64,000 bases of DNA, taken from positions 62,001 to 126,000 of the forward strand of contig NZ_RXZI01000009.1 of assembly GCF_021991925.1 (NCBI RefSeq). The letters run 5' to 3'. Source of the stretch: Sutcliffiella horikoshii (GTDB taxonomy: Bacteria; Bacillota; Bacilli; Bacillales; Bacillaceae_I). Positions within the stretch are counted from its first letter, which is position 1; the number at the start of each line of letters is the position of its first letter. The notes below the pieces were generated by a model. The model made no database searches. It was not told where the DNA came from and saw nothing but the letters and a program-made list of their open reading frames with translations. A program made the translations under genes and the position numbers. Below are positions 15,363 through 23,528 of this stretch, piece after piece.

Positions 15363-15625
15363 ATGAGGACCTCGTTCACGCATACCTCCTTACACCAAGG
15401 TCTTCCTTACAGCGATGAAGACCTCCCTCACGCAAACCTCTCCCGATCAAGGTCTTCATTGCGCCAATGAGGACCTCTAATGCCAATCCCTCCCCACCAA
15501 GGTCTTCATTACGCCAATGAGTACCTCTCTCAAGCAAATCTCCCACCGCCAAGGTTCTCATAACACCGATGAGGACCTCTCTCACCCAAATATCTCACCA
15601 CAGAGGTCTTCATCTCGCTCTCAGG
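15363..15625. repeat. Tandem array of five ~51-nt hairpin-forming units
   Basis: The motif AAGGTCTTCATT recurs at about 15397, 15449, 15499, 15551 and 15602, a spacing of 50-52 bases. Between copies lies its near complement ATGAGGACCT, so each unit can fold into a hairpin such as AGGTCTTCATT-ACGCC-AATGAGGACCT. The spacers are C-rich and variable. Arm differences are often compensated (TCTTC with GAAGA, CCTCA with TGAGG) or wobble-tolerant. It sits between the convergent ends of panE and the patB-like gene. An apparent frame through it encodes only the repeat. Confidence 0.8.
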
Positions 15626-15668
15626 AGGAAATTTCCCTAAAGAAAAAACCTGCCCGCAAAAATTTGCG

Positions 15669-16832
15669 TCAGCAGGTTTCCCATTCTTTTATTGCCGCTT
15701 TCATCCTTAATAGCGCTTCCGTCAGCACCTCACGCGGACAAGCGATGTTTATGCGTTCGAAGCCTTGCCCTCCCGCTCCAAATTTCATTCCTTCGTCTAG
15801 GCGGACGCCCGCTTTTTCTAAAAAGAAGGCGTGCAATTCATCTGCAGCAATTCCGAGCTCCCGGCAATCCAGCCAGATCAAATGAGTTGCCTCCGGTTTC
15901 ACTACTTTTATAGCAGGAATATGCTCTTTCAAGTAGGTGTAGACATACTCTAGGTTGTCATTTAAGTACTCCTTCACTTCTTGCAGCCACGGCAATCCCT
16001 TATAGTAGGCGGCGATGGTCCCTTCTACCGCGAAAGCGTTGGGACGCATCAATCCAAATCCATTCAACAATGTTTCATATTTCTCTCTAATGTCTTTATT
16101 CGGAATGATAAAAATAGAGCTTTGCATTCCCGCAATGTTGAACGTCTTGCTTGGTGCCGCGCAGGTGATGGAAAAGTCCAGATGGTCAGGATGCACTTTT
16201 GCGAATGGAATATGCTTGTGCCCCGGATAGGTGAGGTCGCCATGCATTTCGTCTGAGATGACCATCACTCCATGCTTTTCGCAAATCTCCCCGATCTTAC
16301 GTAACTCTTCACGAGTCCAAACTCTGCCAACCGGATTGTGCGGGCTGCAAAGGATGAACACCTTTGTATTTGGCTGAGCTGCTTTTTCTTCAAAATCCTC
16401 GAAGTCCATTTTATAGCCTTCCTCCGAATAAAGGAGGGAATTATGCAAGATGGTACATCCTTGTGTTTGGATGGTAGAAAAGAACGGATAATACACAGGG
16501 TCTTGCACGATTACCGAATCACCCGGTTGCGTTAATGCTTTCAATAAAAGGTTCATCCCTGGGATGATGCCCGGACTGAACGAGATCCATTCCTGCTTGA
16601 GCTCCCAATCGTATTGCGTTTTCCACCAGTATTCTATCGCGTCATAGTACCGGGCGCAAAATGTACTGTACCCATAGATTCCATGAGTAGCCTTTTGGCT
16701 GATGGCACTGACAATCTCTTCAGAAACCTGGAAATCCATATCTGCGATGCAGAGCGGGATGATATCTTGATCTTCGATGAACCATTTGACGGAATGCGTC
16801 TTTCTGCGGTCGATGAATTTTTCCAGTTGCAT
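15669..16832 (-). CDS. patB: PatB/MalY-type PLP-dependent aminotransferase or cystathionine beta-lyase
   Basis: A 387-residue fold-type I PLP enzyme of the MalY/PatB group, which cleaves C-S bonds of cysteine conjugates and cystathionine. Typical segments are IPLCIADMDFQVSEEI near the start, GIYGYSTFCARYYDAIE, FILCSPHNPVGRVWTREEL, VISDEMHGDLTYPG and the PLP lysine in APSKTFNIAGMQSS. The ATG has GGGGAGA upstream. It follows proS by only 21 bases, so it is probably read from the proline T-box transcript. A lyase of this type could also serve the last step of ergothioneine formation, but that is conjecture. Confidence 0.88.
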   Translation of the reverse strand: MQLEKFIDRRKTHSVKWFIEDQDIIPLCIADMDFQVSEEIVSAISQKATHGIYGYSTFCARYYDAIEYWWKTQYDWELKQEWISFSPGIIPGMNLLLKALTQPGDSVIVQDPVYYPFFSTIQTQGCTILHNSLLYSEEGYKMDFEDFEEKAAQPNTKVFILCSPHNPVGRVWTREELRKIGEICEKHGVMVISDEMHGDLTYPGHKHIPFAKVHPDHLDFSITCAAPSKTFNIAGMQSSIFIIPNKDIREKYETLLNGFGLMRPNAFAVEGTIAAYYKGLPWLQEVKEYLNDNLEYVYTYLKEHIPAIKVVKPEATHLIWLDCRELGIAADELHAFFLEKAGVRLDEGMKFGAGGQGFERINIACPREVLTEALLRMKAAIKEWETC

Positions 16833-16853
16833 GGCTTTCTCCCCTTAATCGAT

Positions 16854-18287
16854 CTAGTATGCCTTAGCCCAATATACCATATGTTTCGCTTCATTTCCGC
16901 AACACACACAAGTTTCGGCTACCTGTTCTTGTTCAAAAGGCATACAACGGGAGGTGGCGCTTGTTTCCTCTTTTATTTTGTCCTCGCACACTTGCTCGCC
17001 ACACCACATCGCTTTGATGAAGCCACCTTTGTCTTCTATTTGCTCTTTGAAATCTTCAAAAGTCGTGGCCACACTCGTTTTCGCTTCGCGATGGGAACGT
17101 GCTTTTTCTAAAAGGTTTTTCTGGATGTCTTCGAGAACTTCTTGGATCTTTGCTTCCAGTCCTTCCATAGGTGTGATTATTTTCTCGCCTGTGTCACGGC
17201 GGACAAGGACTACTTGTTGTTGTTCGATATCGCGTGGCCCTGCTTCCAGCCTTAGTGGAATCCCCTTCATTTCGTACTCGTTGAATTTCCAGCCAGGCTT
17301 TTTGTCGCTGGCGTCAATTCCGACGCGAAGTGAAGTGGATAGCTTTTCTTTCAGGTCATAAGCAAAATCAAGGACCCCTTCTTTATGCTGAGCGATTGGC
17401 ACAATCATCACCTGCGTTGGCGCAATCCTTGGAGGAACGACAAGACCTCGGTCATCGCCGTGGACCATGATCATGGCTCCAATGATTCGGGTCGTGAAGC
17501 CCCAAGAGGTTTGCTGGACATATTCTTGCTTGCCTTCACGGTTCAGGAATTGAATGCCGAATGCCTTGGCAAAACCATCCCCAAGATGATGGGAGGTTGC
17601 CGATTGCAATGCTTTTCCGTCATGCATCAGGCTTTCGATGGTGTAGGTGTATTTGGCTCCGGCGAACTTTTCCTTTTCGGTTTTTTGGCCTTTGATAACA
17701 GGGATGGCCAAGATATCCTCACAGATTTCCGCATAGACGTTGAGCATTTTTACCGTTTCCTCGTGCGCCTGTTCGTCTGTCTCATGGCAGGTGTGCCCTT
17801 CTTGCCAGAGGAATTCAAGTGTTCTAAGGAAAGGCCTGGTTGTTTTTTCCCAACGAACGACATTTGCCCACTGGTTGTAGAGCTTTGGCAGATCGCGATA
17901 GGAATGGATGATGTTTTTATAATGTTCACCGAAAAGTACTTCAGATGTTGGACGGACCACTAAGCGTTCTTGTAGCTTTTCATCGCCGCCATGGGTAACC
18001 CAGGCTACTTCCGGTGCAAAGCCTTCAATGTGGTCCTTTTCTTTTTGCAAGAGACTCTCCGGAATGAAGAGTGGCATGTAAACATTCTCGTGGCCGGTTT
18101 CTTTGATTCTTTTATCGAGCGCATCTTTAATGTTTTCCCATAGCGCATAGCCGTATGGGCGGATGATCATGCTGCCGCGGACGCTGGAATAGTCGACGAG
18201 TTCGGCTTTGGTGACGACGTCTGTGTACCATTGCGCGAAGTCTTCGTCCATATTAGTGATTTTTTCTACGAAATTTTTATTGGACAT
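16854..18287 (-). CDS. proS: Prolyl-tRNA synthetase, archaeal/eukaryotic type (no editing insert)
   Basis: A 477-residue class II synthetase that attaches proline to tRNA(Pro). Motif 2 is seen around [22 protein letters not shown] (as [17 protein letters not shown]) and motif 3 around [17 protein letters not shown]. The C-terminal zinc-type domain has [11 protein letters not shown] and [18 protein letters not shown], ending in Tyr. Its length and tail mark the archaeal-type enzyme lacking the editing insertion of the ~565-residue bacterial form. Several bacilli have this as a second, T-box-regulated ProRS, and the leader upstream fits that picture. Confidence 0.96.
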   Translation of the reverse strand: MSNKNFVEKITNMDEDFAQWYTDVVTKAELVDYSSVRGSMIIRPYGYALWENIKDALDKRIKETGHENVYMPLFIPESLLQKEKDHIEGFAPEVAWVTHGGDEKLQERLVVRPTSEVLFGEHYKNIIHSYRDLPKLYNQWANVVRWEKTTRPFLRTLEFLWQEGHTCHETDEQAHEETVKMLNVYAEICEDILAIPVIKGQKTEKEKFAGAKYTYTIESLMHDGKALQSATSHHLGDGFAKAFGIQFLNREGKQEYVQQTSWGFTTRIIGAMIMVHGDDRGLVVPPRIAPTQVMIVPIAQHKEGVLDFAYDLKEKLSTSLRVGIDASDKKPGWKFNEYEMKGIPLRLEAGPRDIEQQQVVLVRRDTGEKIITPMEGLEAKIQEVLEDIQKNLLEKARSHREAKTSVATTFEDFKEQIEDKGGFIKAMWCGEQVCEDKIKEETSATSRCMPFEQEQVAETCVCCGNEAKHMVYWAKAY

Positions 18288-18416
18288 GTTGGTTTGCTCC
18301 TTTTTTTAAAAATTTATGCGATTTTACTAGTTGTTAGTGACCACTTAGGCTTAAAAGCTGCTGCCTTTTGTACGGAAATCAACATTTCACAAGTCAGCGA
18401 GAACGGCTTTTTTGAA

Positions 18417-18514
18417 AGTTCGTGCCAAAATGAAGTGAGTTCGTGCGGAAATGCCCCGAGTTCGTGCCAAAATGAGACGAGTTCGTGCCAAAAGAACCCG
18501 AGTTGATGCCAAAC
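18417..18514 (+). repeat. 21-nt degenerate tandem repeat, family 1, inside the proS leader
   Basis: Five units with the core AGTTCGTGCCAAAA (variants GTGCGGAAA and GATGCCAAA) spaced 21 bases. They lie between the T-box terminator and the proS start codon, so a proS transcript that reads through the T-box must carry them in its leader as the complementary strand. The same family occurs at 5526 and 42866. Confidence 0.85.
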
Positions 18515-18530
18515 CCATTTTTCAGATTAA

Positions 18531-18755
18531 TAAAAAAAGCCCCGCTTTAAATAAGGGACCATTTCCGGCGGTACCACCCTTATTCAAAGCAAAGCTTCAC
18601 TCTCTTTCATGGTAACGGTTTTGAACCGCTGCACCGTTTCTGATGCAGAACTCAGAGGCAGGTTCAAATGCTCATCTATGGCTGCCTCTCACCACTCGGC
18701 ACCCTCTCTTGGATAGACAAAATCATTTTACTGGTCCTCTTCTACGTTTGATATT
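18531..18755 (-). ncRNA. T-box leader (proline, CCU specifier) of proS
   Basis: On the minus strand the T-box sequence AAGGGTGGTACCGCCGG is unmistakable. Upstream lie the AGAGG and CCAGTA elements of Stem I, a GGTGCC/GGCAGCC distal helix, and a specifier region TTGAACCTGCCTCTGAG in which CCT (18660-18662) fits a proline codon. The terminator is GCTTTGAATAAGGG pairing with CCCTTATTTAAAGC, followed by a T run. When uncharged tRNA(Pro) binds, the antiterminator forms and proS (and probably patB) is expressed. The codon identity of the specifier is my reading of the loop; the rest is direct. Confidence 0.93.
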
Positions 18756-18761
18756 GAGAAG

Positions 18762-18791
18762 ATTATATAGGTTTGTTGGAAAATTTGTCAA
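18762..18791 (-). promoter_or_regulatory. Consensus promoter of the T-box-proS unit
   Basis: On the minus strand TTGACA and TATAAT match the sigma-A consensus exactly with an 18-base spacer. Transcription would begin near 18755, at the foot of the T-box Stem I. Confidence 0.9.
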
Positions 18792-18844
18792 TCTATTATT
18801 TTACTAGTATTAGTTTGTTTATTGATTTTTAAACTTCATCCATA

Positions 18845-18882
18845 CAAAAAAAACACCCGTACAATCCGACAAGTACGAGCGC
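18845..18882 (-). terminator. Terminator at the end of the sulfate/siroheme gene run
   Basis: On the minus strand GCGCTCGTAC pairs with GTACGGGTGT (with wobbles) and is followed by eight T residues. It lies 16 bases after the sirC stop and ends the long minus-strand sulfur unit. Confidence 0.85.
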
Positions 18883-18897
18883 CTTTTCACCAACTAC

Positions 18898-19521
18898 TTA
18901 TGATATGAATCTTTCCTTCAACCGCAACAATTCCCCCAGTTTCTCCCCCCGAACCTCTTCCTCCAACCGGTACCTATCCTCCAATATCTCCCACAACAGC
19001 TCCCCCTTCTCCTCAAAAGACAACGGCAGCCGCTTCACCACCTCCCGATATTCCGCCAGAAACTCCGTATAAGAAATCCATGAAAAATCGAACTGTTCCT
19101 CTAGTTCCCTTTTCAACTTACGGGTCAGTTTAGGGCTGGAACCGTTGGAGGTCACTGCGATCTGCAAGTTTCCGCGCCTGACGGTTGCCGGGAAGGTGAC
19201 ATTTCCTTCCCCTGACTCATCTACCACACATACGAGCTGTGATGGATGCAGTCGACCGACAAGTTCCGAATTCACATTCCTGTTATTCGTAGCGAGGATA
19301 GCAAGAAAGGCATCCCTAAAATCCCCTGCCTTAGCTCCACGCTCCACCAACCGGTAGCCTCTCAACGCCGACAGTTCCCTTACTTCCTCGGAAAATTCCG
19401 GTGCGATAAACGTGATATCCGCCTGCTCCGCATCCAACACCTTTGCCTTGCGTGCCGCTATCCTCCCGCCGCCTGCAATGACTACTTTCTTCCCTTTTAA
19501 ATCAATGATTAACGGCTGCAT
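18898..19521 (-). CDS. sirC: Precorrin-2 dehydrogenase (siroheme synthesis)
   Basis: A 207-residue NAD-dependent enzyme that oxidises precorrin-2 to sirohydrochlorin, the middle step from uroporphyrinogen III to siroheme. The N-terminal Rossmann motif VVIAGGGRIAARKAKVL (residues 13-29) and ATNNRNVNSEL, VTFPATVRRGNLQIAVTSNG (as TFPATVRRGNLQIAVTSNG) are diagnostic of the CysG N-terminal domain family (YlnF in B. subtilis). It overlaps sirB by 20 bases, with AGGAGG before the ATG. It is the last gene of the sulfate assimilation run, which needs siroheme for sulfite reductase. Confidence 0.93.
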   Translation of the reverse strand: MQPLIIDLKGKKVVIAGGGRIAARKAKVLDAEQADITFIAPEFSEEVRELSALRGYRLVERGAKAGDFRDAFLAILATNNRNVNSELVGRLHPSQLVCVVDESGEGNVTFPATVRRGNLQIAVTSNGSSPKLTRKLKRELEEQFDFSWISYTEFLAEYREVVKRLPLSFEEKGELLWEILEDRYRLEEEVRGEKLGELLRLKERFIS

Positions 19522-20266
19522 CTCTCACCTCCTCCTTTCCTGAAACAGAAGCCCGCTCCACGACAATATCCTGGATCACCCCGTGCCGACTTAACGGCTC
19601 TATTAACCGAATATCCTGTCCTGCACGTTTCCTCTTGCGGACCTCCCTTTCCACTTCGCTTAATAGCAACCCGGCAAACAGCAGATACGGCACAACCAGC
19701 ACCCGGCCAGTAGCCTCGGAACTAATTGATTCTATCCCCTCAGCGAATAATGGCGTGGTGGCAGCTAAAAAACAGACATCCACACGGGAAACCCCAAGAC
19801 GTTTGCCGAGCCCCGCTTTCATTTCTGCAAAAGCCTCATGGATAGCGGGGTCACTACTTCCCCTGCCCACCACCAAAACAGAATCTGCAGCATCCACCCT
19901 CCCAACAGCCGCACTCACCAATTCACTGACCGCATCCACAATTCGCTCCTGCACACCAAAAGCAGGGGCCACATCCACTCTTACATCAGGATATTTCAAA
20001 CGCAGTGGGGCTAGCGCTTCCGGAATGTCCTCTTTTATATGTCCAGCCGTCAAAAGAAAAATGGGGACGACGGTGATCTCTGTTGCCCCTTTAGCCACAC
20101 AACGTTCAAACCCTTCCGGAATATATGGCTCCGTCAGTTCCAGAAAACTGATTTCCTGAATTGGTACATCGACTCTAGCAATGACTCGCTCCAAAAAAAC
20201 CTTCGCTTCCTCCGCACCTTTTTTCGACCGCGTTCCATGCCCCACATATAAAATGGCTCTTCTCAC
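19502..20266 (-). CDS. sirB: Sirohydrochlorin ferrochelatase (CbiX/SirB type)
   Basis: A 254-residue chelatase that inserts ferrous iron into sirohydrochlorin to give siroheme. It starts MRRAILYVGHGTRSKKGAEE, with the metal-binding His in GHGTRS. A second, related half begins VLVVGRGSSDPAIHEAF, so the protein shows the two-domain repeat of CbiX-long enzymes. Note that the second half has GRGSSD where the first has GHGTRS. It lies between sumT and sirC as in the B. subtilis ylnDEF arrangement. Confidence 0.92.
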   Translation of the reverse strand: MRRAILYVGHGTRSKKGAEEAKVFLERVIARVDVPIQEISFLELTEPYIPEGFERCVAKGATEITVVPIFLLTAGHIKEDIPEALAPLRLKYPDVRVDVAPAFGVQERIVDAVSELVSAAVGRVDAADSVLVVGRGSSDPAIHEAFAEMKAGLGKRLGVSRVDVCFLAATTPLFAEGIESISSEATGRVLVVPYLLFAGLLLSEVEREVRKRKRAGQDIRLIEPLSRHGVIQDIVVERASVSGKEEVRDAAVNH

Positions 20267-20281
20267 AAAACCCCCTCCCTT

Positions 20282-21058
20282 CTATCCGTGTACCACAGGC
20301 AAGTGGGGCACGACCTCCTCTTCAAACCAGTGCAGCTTCTCATGGAGTTTCACCACTTCCCCAATCACGATCATGCTTGGATTGGAGATGTTGGCATCCT
20401 TCACCTTTCGCTCGATGTTTGCAAGCGTGCCAACGACGGTCCGCTGTTCATTAAGCGTTCCCCAGTGTACAAGTGCAATCGGTGTTTTCGCTGACTTACC
20501 GTTCTCCTGAAGGCGCTTGAGTATATTTGGCAGCTGGGAAACACCCATGTACACACAGATCGTATCCACCGCATGTGCAAGATTTGCCCATTGATGCTCC
20601 GCCTCCTTGTCGCCTGCCTGGTGTCCGGTGACGAAGGCGAAACTTTTGCTCAAGGTCCTGTGGGTGACTGGGATGCCGGCGTAGGCAGCCGCTCCGATCC
20701 CAGCGGTAATTCCCGGTATGACTTCAAAAGGGACATCCTGCCGTGAACACTCCTCCGCCTCCTCGCCGCCACGTCCGAACACAAACGGATCGCCTCCTTT
20801 CAAGCGCACGACCTGGTAGCCTTTTTTCGCATATTTTACGAGAAAGTGATTGATCGTCTCTTGTTTCATTGTGTGGTAGTGTGGCAACTTTCCGCAGTAA
20901 ACGAGCTGCGCATCCTTTTTTGCATAGTTTAGTAGGTCCGGATTCACCAAGCGATCATAAAGGATGACATCCGCCTGTTCGAGTAGGCGCAACCCCTTCA
21001 CTGTAATCAATTCGGGATCCCCGGGACCCGCTCCCACCAAATATACTTTTCCCTTCAT
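20282..21058 (-). CDS. sumT: Uroporphyrinogen-III C-methyltransferase
   Basis: A 258-residue SAM-dependent methyltransferase (SUMT/CobA) that methylates uroporphyrinogen III at C2 and C7 to precorrin-2. It begins VYLVGAGPGDPELITVKGLR (residues 5-24 region) and has the other family signatures RLKGGDPFVFGRGGEEAEEC, VIPGITAGIGAAAYAGIPVTHR (as PGITAGIGAAAYAGIPVTHR) and CVYMGVSQLP. It starts at an ATG with AAAGGGTGG upstream. Three bases separate it from the small DUF3906-like gene. Product flows to SirC and SirB. Confidence 0.95.
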   Translation of the reverse strand: MKGKVYLVGAGPGDPELITVKGLRLLEQADVILYDRLVNPDLLNYAKKDAQLVYCGKLPHYHTMKQETINHFLVKYAKKGYQVVRLKGGDPFVFGRGGEEAEECSRQDVPFEVIPGITAGIGAAAYAGIPVTHRTLSKSFAFVTGHQAGDKEAEHQWANLAHAVDTICVYMGVSQLPNILKRLQENGKSAKTPIALVHWGTLNEQRTVVGTLANIERKVKDANISNPSMIVIGEVVKLHEKLHWFEEEVVPHLPVVHG

Positions 21059-21061
21059 GCG

Positions 21062-21280
21062 CTACCACCCTTTCTCTTCTGGATCTAATATATAACCACT
21101 CTTTTTCCCGAGACGCTTTTTCTCTCGTAAAATAACTTCTTTTACTGCGGGCTCCTTCAGATAAAACTTCTCAAGCTCCACATCAAGATGTTCAAAAGCC
21201 GCTTCATCATTTTCAGCAAATATGACGGATACAACTTCCTTGGCTTCTATGGTTACATCAAATCTATACAGATACGCCAT
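21062..21280 (-). CDS. Small DUF3906-like protein in the sulfite reductase operon
   Basis: A 72-residue protein beginning MAYLYRFDVTIEAKEVVSVI and ending with a basic stretch (REKKRLGKKSGYILDPEEKGW). It appears to be one alpha/beta domain without cysteines or membrane segments. I recall short proteins of this kind (DUF3906) in Bacillus sulfur operons; the function is unknown. Its start lies 17 bases inside the sulfite reductase gene, so its translation is coupled to that of the enzyme. A partner or regulator of sulfite reductase is an obvious but untested idea. Confidence 0.75.
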   Translation of the reverse strand: MAYLYRFDVTIEAKEVVSVIFAENDEAAFEHLDVELEKFYLKEPAVKEVILREKKRLGKKSGYILDPEEKGW

Positions 21281-22895
21281 CGGTTTCTTTTCCTAAAATA
21301 GTATCTAGCACGCCTTGCAAGGTGGAAACTCCCACGCGACCTACAAAATCGAAGAAGGATTCGCCTTTTGTTTTCTGATCACGGAAGTAGATTAATAGCT
21401 CTTCGAGGACATCCGTCAATTCCTCTGCCGCCACTTTCCCCTTCAGTTTTTCATTGAACTTACCGCCTTTATTCAAGGTTCCGCCCACATAGATCTCATA
21501 GGCTTCGACCATCTCTTTTTGCTCATTACGCATCTTCATCCCCTGCAACCCGATGTCGGCAATTTGACGCTGACCGCATGAATTTGGGCAGCCGACCATA
21601 TGGGTGCGGATCGGGACATCCAGACTTATTCGCTGATCAAGTTCCTCCGCAATTAGTCGCATGCGTTCCTTCGTCTCCACCAAGGCCAGGTTGCAGTATT
21701 CAATCCCTGTGCAGGAAACCGCATGGCCGAGGAAGGAGTTCGGATTGATGGAAATGCGTTCAAAAATCGCTTCTTTCAAGAGTGCTTCCACATTTTCAGT
21801 TGGAATGTTCGGGATGATGAGATTCTGAGAGTTACAGGTTCTGATCTCGCCGTTTCCGTACTTTCCTGAAATTCTCGCAAGCTCGAAAACTTCTTCCGAA
21901 TCCAAGCGTCCGACCGGTACGTTGAAACCTAGGAACTTCAATCCCTCCTGCTTTTGGTCATGGATGCCGTAAAAGTAACCAGCATTCCACTCCTCTTTCG
22001 GCTCTTCGCCTTTGGAAGGTAGCGGGCCCGTATACTCCAGTAGCTTCTCCTTGAATTTCTCCGGCCCCCAATCGGCAATCAAAAACTTAAGGCGTGCGAG
22101 GTGACGCTTTTCCCGGTAGCCGAAATCACGGAAGATGGTCGTGACGGCAATGGCGACTTCAAGCGTTCTCTCTGGTTCCACAAAGACATCGATGGTCTCA
22201 GCAAGGAACGGCCTGGAGGAAAGCCCGCCGCCGACTTTCAGATGAAATCCACTTTTTGTCGTGCCGTCAATCGTTTTTGTCGCCGGTGTAAAAGAAACAC
22301 AGTTGATTTCCGCATTGGATGCATTCTTCGTATTAGCGCTGATGGACATCTTGTATTTTCGCGGCAGGTTGGAGAAGTCCTCATTCTTCTGGAAGAAATC
22401 ATAGACCTCTTTTACAATCGCCGTTGTGTCAAAAAGCTCGTCAGGATCTAAGCCCGCAATCGGATTGCCCACAATGGTACGGGTGATGTCTCCGCACGCG
22501 CCCGCACTCGATAGCCCCACTGCTTCAAGGCGATTGAAGATATCCGGAATCTGTTCGATTTCCAACCAGTGAAACTGGATCGCCTGCCTTGTGGTGATGT
22601 CAAATACGCCACGGCCGTAATCGCGCGCGATGCCTGCGAGTGCTTCCACCTGCAGCTTTGTGAGGATGCCGGACGGAACATTGACCCGCATCATAAAGTA
22701 GCCGTCCTCTTTCGGTCGTTGCAGATAAAGCCCCGCCCACTTGAACAAATCCCACTGATCCTTAGGGATGGAATCGAATCCATCCTTGGCGTATTGCGGG
22801 ATGTCATCAAGGATCCGGAGGCCATCCTTCTCCAGTTTTGCTTTCTCTGTCTTGTTGAGCTTTTCGTTGTCGGCCCAGTGTTTTACATATGCCAT
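21264..22895 (-). CDS. sir: Ferredoxin-type nitrite/sulfite reductase
   Basis: A 543-residue siroheme and 4Fe-4S enzyme that reduces sulfite to sulfide with six electrons, most likely from ferredoxin. The cofactor cysteines are seen as CTGIEYCNLALVETK and CPNSCGQRQIADIGLQG. The two ferredoxin-like repeats are visible as GYFMMRVNVPSGILT and GLKFLGFNVPVGRLD. It replaces the NADPH-dependent CysJI pair of B. subtilis. The context (cysC before it, siroheme genes after it) favours sulfite over nitrite as substrate. GGGGGA precedes the ATG. Confidence 0.93.
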   Translation of the reverse strand: MAYVKHWADNEKLNKTEKAKLEKDGLRILDDIPQYAKDGFDSIPKDQWDLFKWAGLYLQRPKEDGYFMMRVNVPSGILTKLQVEALAGIARDYGRGVFDITTRQAIQFHWLEIEQIPDIFNRLEAVGLSSAGACGDITRTIVGNPIAGLDPDELFDTTAIVKEVYDFFQKNEDFSNLPRKYKMSISANTKNASNAEINCVSFTPATKTIDGTTKSGFHLKVGGGLSSRPFLAETIDVFVEPERTLEVAIAVTTIFRDFGYREKRHLARLKFLIADWGPEKFKEKLLEYTGPLPSKGEEPKEEWNAGYFYGIHDQKQEGLKFLGFNVPVGRLDSEEVFELARISGKYGNGEIRTCNSQNLIIPNIPTENVEALLKEAIFERISINPNSFLGHAVSCTGIEYCNLALVETKERMRLIAEELDQRISLDVPIRTHMVGCPNSCGQRQIADIGLQGMKMRNEQKEMVEAYEIYVGGTLNKGGKFNEKLKGKVAAEELTDVLEELLIYFRDQKTKGESFFDFVGRVGVSTLQGVLDTILGKETDGVSV

Positions 22896-22910
22896 GTGCG
22901 TTTCCCCCTT

Positions 22911-23513
22911 TTAAATGATTTTTGAATCTCTTAAGTATTGGAGTATCGTACGGACGGCTTCCTCCACCGTCAGCTTGTTGGAATGTATCGTGAGTTCCGC
23001 TTGGGACGGCTCCTCGTACGGAGAATCAATGCCGGTGAAGTCCTTGATCTCCCCGCGTCTCGCCTTCGCGTATAATTGTTTCGGATCTCTTTTTTCACAT
23101 TCCTCCAACGGACAGTCCACGAACACTTCAATGAACTCCCCCTCCTCAAACAGCGCCCTGACCTGATCCCTGTCTGTTTGGAAGGGCGAGATGAATGCGG
23201 TGGTGACAATTTTTCCGCTGTCTACGAAAAGTTTTGCCACTTCGCCAATGCGCCGGATGTTTTCATTGCGATCCGCCTCTGAAAATCCGAGGTCCTTGTT
23301 GAGTCCATGGCGGACATTGTCGCCATCCAGTACATACTCGTTAATACTTTGGCGGTATAGTTCCGTGGAGACTGCGTTTGCGATAGTTGATTTACCAGAT
23401 CCCGAGAGTCCGGTGAACCAGAGGACACAGCTGCCATGTCCGTTCTGTGCACGGCGCTCCTCTTTGGATATAGTCTGTTCGTGCCAAGTGATGTTGGTTG
23501 CTTTTGAACTCAT
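22911..23513 (-). CDS. cysC: Adenylylsulfate kinase
   Basis: A 200-residue APS kinase that makes PAPS from APS and ATP. The P-loop is WFTGLSGSGKSTIANAV (about residues 33-49), followed by LDGDNVRHGLNKDLGFS, the APS-binding segment, and AFISPFQTDRDQVR plus DCPLEECEKRDPKQLY. Length is normal. It follows sat by 15 bases. Because the downstream CysH looks like an APS-type reductase with an iron-sulfur cluster, PAPS made here may be an alternative route or serve other uses. Confidence 0.95.
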   Translation of the reverse strand: MSSKATNITWHEQTISKEERRAQNGHGSCVLWFTGLSGSGKSTIANAVSTELYRQSINEYVLDGDNVRHGLNKDLGFSEADRNENIRRIGEVAKLFVDSGKIVTTAFISPFQTDRDQVRALFEEGEFIEVFVDCPLEECEKRDPKQLYAKARRGEIKDFTGIDSPYEEPSQAELTIHSNKLTVEEAVRTILQYLRDSKII

Positions 23514-23528
23514 TTTTATGCTTCCTCC

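Noticed and set aside
15376-15585. Minus-strand frame with repeated E-V-L-I-G segments
   Set aside because: It follows the ~51-base hairpin array. Spacing varies by one or two bases between units, so the frame is not preserved as a real repeat protein would need.
18541-18755. tRNA-like sequence (GGTTCAAAT seen on the plus strand)
   Set aside because: The string belongs to the T-box Stem I; no cloverleaf or acceptor stem can be formed around it.
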